Positions 1-4,708 of a stretch of DNA of 7,236 nucleotides are shown piece after piece. The stretch lies in the NCBI GenBank assembly GCA_028869615.1, contig JAGWRQ010000104.1:1-7236 (forward strand), given 5' to 3'. The stretch's first letter is position 1. The number at the start of each line of letters is the position of its first letter. Both the position numbers and the translations under genes were made by a program. A model generated the notes under the pieces. That model was not told where the DNA came from, did no database searches, and saw only the letters and a list, made by a program, of their open reading frames with translations. Source of the DNA: Candidatus Methylomirabilota bacterium. Lineage in GTDB: Bacteria > Methylomirabilota > Methylomirabilia > Methylomirabilales > Methylomirabilaceae.

Positions 1-783
1 CGGCTCCTGTTCAAATACGTCCAGGGCCGCCCCGGCAACCTTACCGGCCTTCATCGCCTCGTACAAGGCCGCCTCATCGACGATCCCGCCCCTCGCGCAA
101 TTGATAATCCGAACCCCCGTCTTCATCTGCGCGATAGCGTCGCGATCGATGAGATGATACGTCTCCGGGGTAATGGGGGTGTGAATCGTGATAAAATCCG
201 ATCGTTGGAACAGGTCCGGGAGCTCCACCAGTTCCACCCCCAGCGCGCTCGCGGTCTCCTCAGAGACAAACGGATCAGAGACGATGACGCGCATGGCGAA
301 CCCTTTGGCGCGTCGAGCCACCTCGCCCCCGATCCGCCCCAAGCCGATAACCCCTAATGTCTTGCTTCCCACCTCGACGCTGAGGAACGCACCCTTCTCC
401 CATCGGCCGCCCTTCATCGAGGCGGTGGCCTGCGGGACATTCTTGGCGAGAGACAGCAGGAGCGAAAAGGTGTGCTCGGCGGTGGCCAGGGTATTGCCGC
501 TCGGGGCATTCATCACCAGGATTCCGCGAGCCGTCGCCGCCTCGACGTCGATGTTGTCCACCCCGACGCCCGCCCTCCCGACCACCTTGAGTCGGTGCGC
601 GGCCCGCAGGATCGGGGCGGTCACCTTGGTGGCGCTTCGGACGATCAGGCCATCGTAGTTGTCGATGCACTCCTGCAGCGCCTCTGGGGTCAACTTGCGC
701 TGCTCATCGACCTCAAACCCCTCGGCTTGGCGCAACACCTCAATGCCGCGCGGCGACAAGCCGTCGCTCACAAGAATCCGCAT
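1..783 (-). CDS. serA: D-3-phosphoglycerate dehydrogenase, N-terminal part (cut at window edge)
   Basis: Oxidises 3-phosphoglycerate to 3-phosphohydroxypyruvate with NAD+, the first committed step of cytoplasmic serine synthesis. The visible 261 codons begin MRILVSDGLSPRGIEVL and end at DVFEQEP exactly at base 1, so the gene runs off the left edge. Visible family signatures are VGRAGVGVDNID (residues 68-79), the NAD-binding GLGRIG (147-152, GxGxxG) in the Rossmann domain, and NCARGGIVDE (228-237) with the catalytic Arg231; Glu260 matches the catalytic Glu of the family. The catalytic His and any intervening and ACT domains lie outside. The ATG at 783 is preceded by AGGGGAA (787-793), a modest ribosome site only 3 bases away. 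The aminotransferase gene ends 52 bases upstream on the same strand, so an operon is likely, with a hairpin in the gap. Identity is secure as a 2-hydroxyacid dehydrogenase and strong as SerA. Confidence 0.95.
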   Translation of the reverse strand, partial: MRILVSDGLSPRGIEVLRQAEGFEVDEQRKLTPEALQECIDNYDGLIVRSATKVTAPILRAAHRLKVVGRAGVGVDNIDVEAATARGILVMNAPSGNTLATAEHTFSLLLSLAKNVPQATASMKGGRWEKGAFLSVEVGSKTLGVIGLGRIGGEVARRAKGFAMRVIVSDPFVSEETASALGVELVELPDLFQRSDFITIHTPITPETYHLIDRDAIAQMKTGVRIINCARGGIVDEAALYEAMKAGKVAGAALDVFEQEP

Positions 784-795
784 CCGTTCCCCTAT

Positions 796-828
796 AAAAA
801 GCAGCTGTCAGCTATCAGCTAAAAGCTG
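796..828 (-). terminator. Hairpin plus T run between the aminotransferase and serA; made of 7-base AGCT repeats
   Basis: Read on the minus strand, CAGCT-TTT-AGCT-GAT-AGCT-GAC-AGCTG folds into a stem: 5 outer pairs, one mismatch, an A-T and a G-T pair, 4 inner AGCT/AGCT pairs and a 3-base loop. It is followed by C and five T residues (796-800). The four AGCT units start at 803, 810, 817 and 824, a strict 7-base period. It lies just after the aminotransferase stop and just before the serA ribosome site. That position suggests partial termination or attenuation inside an operon rather than an operon end, because no serA promoter is evident in the 52-base gap. It may equally be a short tandem-repeat relic with no role. 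Confidence 0.5.
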
Positions 829-835
829 TTCTGCC

Positions 836-1975
836 TCAGGCTGCCTGAGCCAGTACCTCCTGGGCCGCCCGTACCCCCTCGCCCAGCTTGACCGCATAGC
901 CGAGATCGGTAAGGGTTCGTTCCAGTGCTGCCAGACAGACAACGACATCGGATTCGTCGGCGTATCCCAGGTGGGCCAGGCGGAAGATCTTCCCCTTGAG
1001 CTGCGCCTGTCCGCCCGAGATAGTGATGCCGTGGGCCGTCCGAAGCGTCTTCACGATAGCGCCGGCCTCGATACCCGCCGGCGCGCTGATGGCGGTCAGT
1101 GCCGGGGTAGGCCGGTCGGCAAATAGTTCGAGCCCGAGCGCCCTGACGCCGGCGCGGGTCGCCCGCGCAAGCCGGTCATGCCGAGCGAACAGCGCGGTGA
1201 GGCCCTCCGCCCGAATGGCGGCGAGGGACTCATGAAGCGCCATAACCAACGAGACCGCCGGCGTAAAGGTGTTCTGATTCTTCTCTAGGCTCTTCCGCTC
1301 CGCCGGGAAGTTGAAGTAGAACTTCGGGAGGCGGGATCGCTGCACCATCGCCCATCCCTTGTCGGACACGGCGCAGAAGGCGAGGCCCGGTGGGATCATC
1401 AACCCCTTCTGAGAGCCGCCCACGACGACATCCACTCCCCAAGCATCCATCGGCAGGTCCGCCACCCCCAAACTCATAATGGCATCAACGACCAGGATGG
1501 CGGGCGTCCTCCCGACAATCCGGGCGATGGCCTCAATATCGTGCAAAACACCCGTAGAGCTCTCAGTGTGCGTGGCAAAGACTGCCTTGATGGTGGGATC
1601 GGCGGCAAGGGCAGCCGCCACCGTGTCAGGCTCTACGGCTCGCCCCCACTCCACATCGATGTACTGGGGCTGAAGGCCATAGGCCTCGCAGATCTCCCCC
1701 CAGCGCTCGCCGAACTTACCGCTCCGGATTACCAGGGCCCGGTCGCCTGGCGAGAGCGTATTCACCACCGCGCCTTCCATCCCACCCGTACCGGACGAGG
1801 TGAACAACAGCACCTCATTTTTGGTTTGGAAGAGGAACTTGAGTCCCTCCCGGACGGAGGCGAGGAGGGCTTCGTACTCCGGACCGCGATGGTACAGAAT
1901 CGGCCTGGCCATCGCCAGCAAGGCGTCCGGAAGGACCGGTGTCGGGCCGGGCGCCAACAGATGTCGCTTTTTCAT
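836..1975 (-). CDS. Class V PLP-dependent aminotransferase (serine/alanine-glyoxylate type, COG0075-like)
   Basis: A 379-residue fold-type I aminotransferase, the usual full length for the alanine-glyoxylate / serine-pyruvate aminotransferase group. It begins MKKRHLLAPGPTPVLP, the typical PGPTPV opening. Visible active-site elements are the phosphate-binding TSSGTGGMEGAV (59-70), Asp164 in VVDAIMSLG, which should contact the PLP ring nitrogen, the Schiff-base Lys190 in GGSQKGL, and FRLAHLG (331-337), whose Arg332 should bind the substrate carboxylate. Family members use serine, alanine or phosphoserine as amino donor with glyoxylate, pyruvate or phosphohydroxypyruvate as acceptor, and sequence alone does not settle which. 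The adjacent downstream serA suggests that it serves serine synthesis, possibly as the phosphohydroxypyruvate aminotransferase in place of SerC; this is inference. The ribosome site before the ATG at 1975 is weak (GCGAGA), but a near-consensus promoter lies just upstream. Confidence 0.93.
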   Translation of the reverse strand: MKKRHLLAPGPTPVLPDALLAMARPILYHRGPEYEALLASVREGLKFLFQTKNEVLLFTSSGTGGMEGAVVNTLSPGDRALVIRSGKFGERWGEICEAYGLQPQYIDVEWGRAVEPDTVAAALAADPTIKAVFATHTESSTGVLHDIEAIARIVGRTPAILVVDAIMSLGVADLPMDAWGVDVVVGGSQKGLMIPPGLAFCAVSDKGWAMVQRSRLPKFYFNFPAERKSLEKNQNTFTPAVSLVMALHESLAAIRAEGLTALFARHDRLARATRAGVRALGLELFADRPTPALTAISAPAGIEAGAIVKTLRTAHGITISGGQAQLKGKIFRLAHLGYADESDVVVCLAALERTLTDLGYAVKLGEGVRAAQEVLAQAA

Positions 1976-2027
1976 CGATTTATCTCGCGTTTATATTGAG
2001 GCCGATACGTCCCTTCAAGCCGTGCCG

Positions 2028-2057
2028 ACTATATCCAAAACGGCGCGCGACTGTCAA
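2028..2057 (-). promoter_or_regulatory. Sigma70-type promoter for the aminotransferase-serA unit
   Basis: On the minus strand a perfect -35 box TTGACA (2052-2057) is followed after 18 bases by TATAGT (2028-2033), which matches the consensus -10 at five of six positions. Transcription would start near 2021, leaving a leader of about 45 bases before the ATG at 1975. The promoter lies wholly in the 123-base gap after the FmdB stop, so the aminotransferase-serA pair can be expressed independently of FmdB. Confidence 0.7.
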
Positions 2058-2098
2058 GGCGAAACACTGTTCGGGAAGGCCAGGCGCGCGTCCATCAG

Positions 2099-2449
2099 CT
2101 ACTCCTCAGCTTCCGCTCCCCCCTCGGCCGCCGCCTCTTCCTCCGTGGCCTCCTCCATCATCTGGTCGAAGTCCTCGCCAACATCCTCGCCCATCTCTTT
2201 CCCCATCCGCTTGGCCCAGCGCGCCACACTTTTCGGATCGTTCTCATCAAGATCGCCGAAATTGCTGGGGTCAGCCATTCGTTCCAAGCGGCTCTCTTCA
2301 GACTTGACCACCGCAAACCGGGAGAGCAGACGCGTCATCTCCCGACCCCCACAGCGTGGGCAGACAGGTGTGAGGGGGTTATGGATATTCCGGATCAGCA
2401 GGCTCACTCGCTTCCTGCAACTGTGACACGCATATTCATAGATCGGCAT
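2099..2449 (-). CDS. FmdB-family zinc-ribbon protein with long acidic C-terminal tail
   Basis: A 116-residue protein opening with MPIYEYACHSC, the hallmark of the FmdB putative regulatory domain. One zinc site is expected from Cys8, Cys11, Cys30 and Cys33 (CxxC, then CPRC). Residues 1-45 form the ribbon. Residues 60-98 form a polar, probably helical segment (DENDPKSVARWAKRMGKEMGED), and the last 20 or so residues are almost only Glu, Ala and Gly. The family is named after a gene linked to formamidase/amidase expression, but most members have no proven role; nucleic-acid or protein binding is possible. The ATG at 2449 has a nearby GAGGTG ribosome site. There is no membrane segment or signal peptide. 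It is upstream of the aminotransferase on the same strand, but the promoter between them argues against strict co-transcription. Confidence 0.85.
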   Translation of the reverse strand: MPIYEYACHSCRKRVSLLIRNIHNPLTPVCPRCGGREMTRLLSRFAVVKSEESRLERMADPSNFGDLDENDPKSVARWAKRMGKEMGEDVGEDFDQMMEEATEEEAAAEGGAEAEE

Positions 2450-2510
2450 CGTACACCTCGTTTCTGCGACAACTCATCCCCGTACAGCGCCGCCAAGTCT
2501 GCTGTAAGCA

Positions 2511-2537
2511 GTTATCAGATCGCCCCGCCGCTGTCAA
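2511..2537 (-). promoter_or_regulatory. Candidate promoter for the FmdB gene
   Basis: A perfect TTGACA (2532-2537, minus strand) is followed after 15 bases by GATAAC (2511-2516), a four-of-six match to the -10 box. The spacer is shorter than the preferred 17 bases, so strength is doubtful. It lies about 60 bases upstream of the FmdB ATG and is the best match in this interval. Confidence 0.4.
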
Positions 2538-2615
2538 GCGCAGACGGCTCCAAGTAGTGTCCTCATTTAAGCCCACTGTGGAGAGAGTGCCACTGGCTCG
2601 AAAGTCACTCCACGC

Positions 2616-2713
2616 GTCATTGCGAGCCGGAGGCGAAGCAATCTCACCGTTCTTCAAGACCAGGAAGGTAGAACGGCTGGATTGCCACGCTCCCATTGGT
2701 CGCTCGCAATGAC
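2616..2713. repeat. Palindromic intergenic repeat element (GTCATTGCGAGC ... GCTCGCAATGAC)
   Basis: Perfect 12-base inverted ends, GTCATTGCGAGC (2616-2627) and GCTCGCAATGAC (2702-2713), enclose a second inverted pair: 2638-2653 pairs with 2670-2685 at 14 of 16 positions, one of them a G-T pair. The whole can fold into a long two-tier hairpin with a 16-base loop. It contains the GCGAAGCAATCTC-type core that I recognise from interspersed non-coding repeats scattered through many bacterial genomes. It has no coding capacity and lies between the two divergent promoter candidates. Likely a REP- or MITE-like element; its copy number cannot be seen from one window. Confidence 0.75.
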
Positions 2714-2760
2714 CCATCCTGCCTGGCAGCAGACAGGTCGACAGCGAGTCATGGCGAACC

Positions 2761-2789
2761 TTGACAACTCCTTGCAAAGGCGGGACAAT
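2761..2789 (+). promoter_or_regulatory. Candidate sigma70 promoter for the three-gene plus-strand cluster
   Basis: TTGACA (2761-2766) is followed after the ideal 17 bases by GACAAT (2784-2789), which matches the -10 consensus at four of six positions. Transcription would begin near 2796, giving a leader of about 95 bases before the ATG at 2891. A short hairpin (2832-2845, five pairs, four-base loop) sits in that leader. Confidence 0.55.
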
Positions 2790-2874
2790 CGCCACGTTTC
2801 TTGGATGTCTTACAAGTCGAGATAGCTGGGCCGGTCGAACGACCGTCAAGCTCACCATATCTGACACTGGAGTT

Positions 2875-2881
2875 AAGGAGG
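2875..2881 (+). promoter_or_regulatory. Strong ribosome binding site fixing the start at 2891
   Basis: AAGGAGG, a complete Shine-Dalgarno sequence, lies 9 bases before the ATG at 2891. The reading frame is open back to an ATG at 2801, but that start would translate through this site and lacks a comparable one, so the shorter protein is preferred. Confidence 0.75.
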
Positions 2882-2890
2882 AATGTCTTG

Positions 2891-3226
2891 ATGGAAGCGC
2901 TCGCTTGGCTGGTCCCGTTGATATTAGTCGTGGCGATCTTTGTGGTGGGCGTACGCGCCCTCTTGTCGTCAAGGCGCTCCGGGGAACCCCTGATCTGCAC
3001 AACCTGCGGTGCTCAAACCGACATGCCTCAATCAAAGACCAGAGGGTCATTCGCAATCGAGATTGTGCTTTGGTTAGCGTTTGTCATTCCCGGTCTTCTC
3101 TATAGCCTGTGGCGCCAGTCAACCCGCCAGAAGGTATGCCCCTCATGCGGAAACGCGACGCTGATTGTGGCAAACACACCCGATGGACGCAAGCGTGCAG
3201 CGCGGTTCTCCGAGGGAAAGAGCTGA
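2891..3226 (+). CDS. Small membrane protein with two CxxC knuckles split by a hydrophobic segment
   Basis: A 111-residue protein that I cannot name. Residues 4-25 form a strongly hydrophobic N-terminal membrane helix. Next comes a first knuckle, CTTCG (36-40), a basic/polar linker with KTRGSF (49-54), a second hydrophobic stretch (about 54-74) containing IPGLLYSLW, then a second knuckle, CPSCG (83-87), and a basic tail. The paired CxxC motifs look like the two halves of one zinc ribbon, yet the second hydrophobic stretch is long enough to cross the membrane and would place them on opposite sides unless it is a re-entrant hairpin; the Pro67-Gly68 pair is compatible with that. It is first in a plus-strand cluster with another CxxC...CxxC protein and an RDD protein. 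The gene looks intact and well expressed judging by its ribosome site. Function is unknown; an accessory or sensor role is only a guess. Confidence 0.75.
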   Translation: MEALAWLVPLILVVAIFVVGVRALLSSRRSGEPLICTTCGAQTDMPQSKTRGSFAIEIVLWLAFVIPGLLYSLWRQSTRQKVCPSCGNATLIVANTPDGRKRAARFSEGKS

Positions 3227-3299
3227 AAAGGTAGGACCGCATTCATAGAAACAGCAAAAGAGGATCTCAGGTCGGTCGACACATTGTGAGGAGTTGCTG

Positions 3300-3482
3300 A
3301 TGGCTATTCACTGTCCCAAGTGCAACCAGGAACGGGAGTTTCCGCCGAAAACGTCGTTCATCTACTATATCGTCACCGCTGGGCTCGTTGGTGAGATGCT
3401 CAAACCCCTCTTCCGCCGGTGTGAAAGTTGCGGATTCCGCTTTACGGACGCGCTGGCAGCGCAAAATAAGACAGGAGGATAG
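3300..3482 (+). CDS. Small zinc-ribbon-like hypothetical protein, 60 residues
   Basis: A short protein beginning MAIHCPKCNQEREFPP. It has two CxxC pairs, Cys5/Cys8 (CPKC) and Cys41/Cys44 (CESCG), with a hydrophobic central stretch (about 20-34, FIYYIVTAGLVGEML). That stretch is short for a full membrane crossing. The arrangement fits a zinc ribbon with an apolar insertion, possibly membrane-associated. The ATG at 3300 is chosen because TGAGGAG (3287-3293) lies 6 bases upstream; TTG (3294) and CTG (3297) codons just before it are too close to that site. It follows the previous gene after 73 bases and its stop overlaps the next start by one base, so the last two genes are probably translationally coupled. 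No family is recognised and function is unknown. Confidence 0.7.
   Translation: MAIHCPKCNQEREFPPKTSFIYYIVTAGLVGEMLKPLFRRCESCGFRFTDALAAQNKTGG
3473..3478 (+). promoter_or_regulatory. Ribosome binding site for the RDD gene, very close to a GTG start
   Basis: AGGAGG lies inside the last codons of the preceding gene and only 3 bases before the GTG at 3482, closer than usual. The stop TAG (3480-3482) and GTG (3482-3484) share one base. No better in-frame ATG follows before the conserved domain, so the GTG start with coupled re-initiation is the simplest reading. Confidence 0.6.
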
Positions 3483-3997
3483 TGAGTAACGTTGAGTACT
3501 GCGATCCTGCCGCGCCGGTCAACAGTGTGTACATTGTCGCGGGACCTGAGGCCCGTAAGGCCGGATTCTGGATTCGACTGACAGCCTGGATCGCCGATCT
3601 CGTCTGCCTCTTTCTGGTCACCATGACTCTGACCTTTGTCGCGCTGACAACTATTTATCTTGGGGGTCAGTTGGGCGGTGAGATCAATGACCAGGTGATT
3701 GCATTAGCCGGCTATGCAAGCGCCGCCATCGTCCTGTTGAGTGGGCTGGTCTATTTCACCATCTTTGTCGGATCGTGTGGGCAGACCCCAGGGAAGATGC
3801 TCTTCCGCCTGAAGATCATCCGAGTTAACAATCGGGAGATGACCTACGGCAGGGCATTGATTCGTTCACTGTGTTGGATGCTTTCATTGCTGCTTTTCGG
3901 CCTTGGCTTTCTGATGATCGCGTTTACCCGGCAAAAACGCGCCCTGCACGATATGTTGGCAGGCACGTCCGTGATCCGCCTCAGCCGCTCGCTCTAA
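3482..3997 (+). CDS. RDD-family integral membrane protein
   Basis: A 171-residue protein with a complete RDD domain. Residues 27-41 (AGFWIRLTAWIADLV) carry the conserved Arg32 and Asp39 at the start of the first membrane helix (about 33-58). A second helix covers about 72-96. The family loop GQTPGKMLFRLKIIRV follows (100-115), then a third helix (about 126-148) and the closing RALHDMLAGTSVI (153-165) with its Asp157. RDD proteins sit in the inner membrane; some are implicated in ion or proton exchange or small-solute transport, but most are uncharacterised. The first 26 residues form a short, non-hydrophobic extension. The gene is last in the plus-strand cluster and coupled to the 60-residue ribbon protein, which suggests that the small Cys-rich proteins work with or regulate it. 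That link is inference. Domain assignment is firm; substrate is unknown. Confidence 0.9.
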   Translation: MSNVEYCDPAAPVNSVYIVAGPEARKAGFWIRLTAWIADLVCLFLVTMTLTFVALTTIYLGGQLGGEINDQVIALAGYASAAIVLLSGLVYFTIFVGSCGQTPGKMLFRLKIIRVNNREMTYGRALIRSLCWMLSLLLFGLGFLMIAFTRQKRALHDMLAGTSVIRLSRSL

Positions 3998-4097
3998 CAC
4001 AACAACGCCGGCACGCAGGGACCGGCAGAACTTCCGCCAGAGCGTCATCGCCCTCACTTTCGAGATCCGCTGCATGATCGTCGCCGGGTGCTAATAC

Positions 4098-4135
4098 AAA
4101 AAACCAGCCGTGGCAACGTCAACTCATGCCTGGCT
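4098..4135 (-). terminator. Probable intrinsic terminator for the DUF421 gene, overlapping its 3' end
   Basis: On the minus strand AGCC-A-GGCA, an 11-base loop, then TGCC-AC-GGCT form an eight-pair stem with a small internal loop. It is followed by GG and six T residues (4098-4103). The loop contains the TGA stop of the DUF421 gene, so the 5' arm is coding. It would end the dnaE-DUF421 unit before the convergent RDD gene. Confidence 0.55.
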
Positions 4136-4630
4136 TGAGCGGGACGGCTCGCCCTCGGCGGTCCTGGGGATGACGCTAATCCCGCCGTTCTCCTCTAAGA
4201 CCGCGACGTGCGCCTGCGCCGGTTCGACCAACCCGTTGCGCCGAAGCGCCGCGAGCAACTCGTCGAGGGTGATGCGTTCGCGTCGCAGATTCTCTTGGAG
4301 GATGCGGCCGTTGTGAATCAGGAGCGTGGGCTGGGCTTCGAGCAGGCGGCGCGCGCGCTTAGAACGATACGTCACTTCGGTCACGCCGTAATTGAGCGCT
4401 AGGATAGTCACCGCCCCGACGAGTCCGCCCCCGAGCGAGACGTCGTTGCCGATTACGGCGTTTTGGACGACATTCGAGATGATGAGCAGGACGACCAGGT
4501 CGAAGGGGGTAAGCTGGCCCACCTGCCGCTTCCCGGTGAAACGGAAGGCCAGCAGCAGAAAGAGGTAGACGACACCCGACCGCAGCATCTTTTCAGCGAT
4601 GGAGATGTCTGGAATGAAGAGCTTCCACAT
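4124..4630 (-). CDS. DUF421 (YetF-type) membrane protein
   Basis: A 168-residue protein with the DUF421/YetF plan. Three hydrophobic helices lie at roughly 17-31, 41-59 and 67-84, with the family loop GKRQVGQLTPFDLVVLL (33-49), SNVVQNAVIGND (52-63) and SLGGG (65-69). A cytoplasmic alpha/beta part follows: QPTLLIHNGRILQENLRRER (100-119), ITLDELLAALRRNG (120-133) and a closing VAVLEENGGISVIP (142-155). The last 13 residues are a polar tail. The length is near the short members of the family, which lack the second cytoplasmic repeat. Some Bacillus relatives are spore germination or lipid-associated membrane proteins, but the general function is unknown. The ATG at 4630 follows AAGGAGG with a 4-base gap. 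It lies 78 bases after dnaE on the same strand; no promoter is obvious in the gap, so read-through from dnaE is possible. Confidence 0.9.
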   Translation of the reverse strand: MWKLFIPDISIAEKMLRSGVVYLFLLLAFRFTGKRQVGQLTPFDLVVLLIISNVVQNAVIGNDVSLGGGLVGAVTILALNYGVTEVTYRSKRARRLLEAQPTLLIHNGRILQENLRRERITLDELLAALRRNGLVEPAQAHVAVLEENGGISVIPRTAEGEPSRSSQA

Positions 4631-4680
4631 GGCGCCTCCTTCAGGTGTTGCCCATGGGAGGTGATGGATGTGGGGGGCAC

Positions 4681-4699
4681 AGCCTCGCCGGGGGAGGCT
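4681..4699 (-). other. G+C-rich hairpin just after the dnaE stop
   Basis: On the minus strand AGCCTC and GAGGCT form six pairs around a 7-base loop, 9 bases beyond the dnaE stop. No T run follows, so it is not a convincing intrinsic terminator. It could slow polymerase or protect the dnaE mRNA 3' end, or be chance in G+C-rich DNA. Confidence 0.3.
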
Positions 4700-4708
4700 A
4701 TACCTTGG

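Larger units (their letters stand above)
2450..2890. other. Divergent intergenic region between FmdB (minus) and the plus-strand cluster
   Basis: This gene-free stretch contains, in order, the FmdB ribosome site and promoter candidate, a 98-base palindromic repeat, an odd palindrome CTGCC-T-GGCAG (2719-2729), the promoter candidate for the plus cluster, and a small leader hairpin CGGTC-GAAC-GACCG (2832-2845). Open frames crossing it on either strand have no recognisable motifs and run through the repeat, so I do not call genes here. Confidence 0.6.

Noticed and set aside
1800..2426. 208-codon plus-strand open frame across the FmdB gene and the aminotransferase promoter
   Set aside because: It is Ser/Arg/Pro-rich, lacks motifs and runs across two real genes and a promoter on the opposite strand.
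2616..2713. CRISPR array or insertion sequence
   Set aside because: There is a single inverted-repeat unit without spaced direct repeats, and no transposase or cas gene in the window.
2801..2890. Upstream ATG at 2801 as the start of the 111-residue membrane protein
   Set aside because: The extra 30 residues would be encoded by the leader hairpin and the strong Shine-Dalgarno sequence that fits the ATG at 2891.
2436..3056. 206-codon minus-strand open frame across the intergenic region
   Set aside because: It runs through the palindromic repeat and antisense to the plus-strand membrane protein gene, and its Arg/Ser-rich product has no recognisable feature.
4007..4026. GCCGG/CCGGC hairpin after the RDD gene as its terminator
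   Set aside because: Only five pairs with a 10-base loop and no following T run on the plus strand; not strong enough to call.
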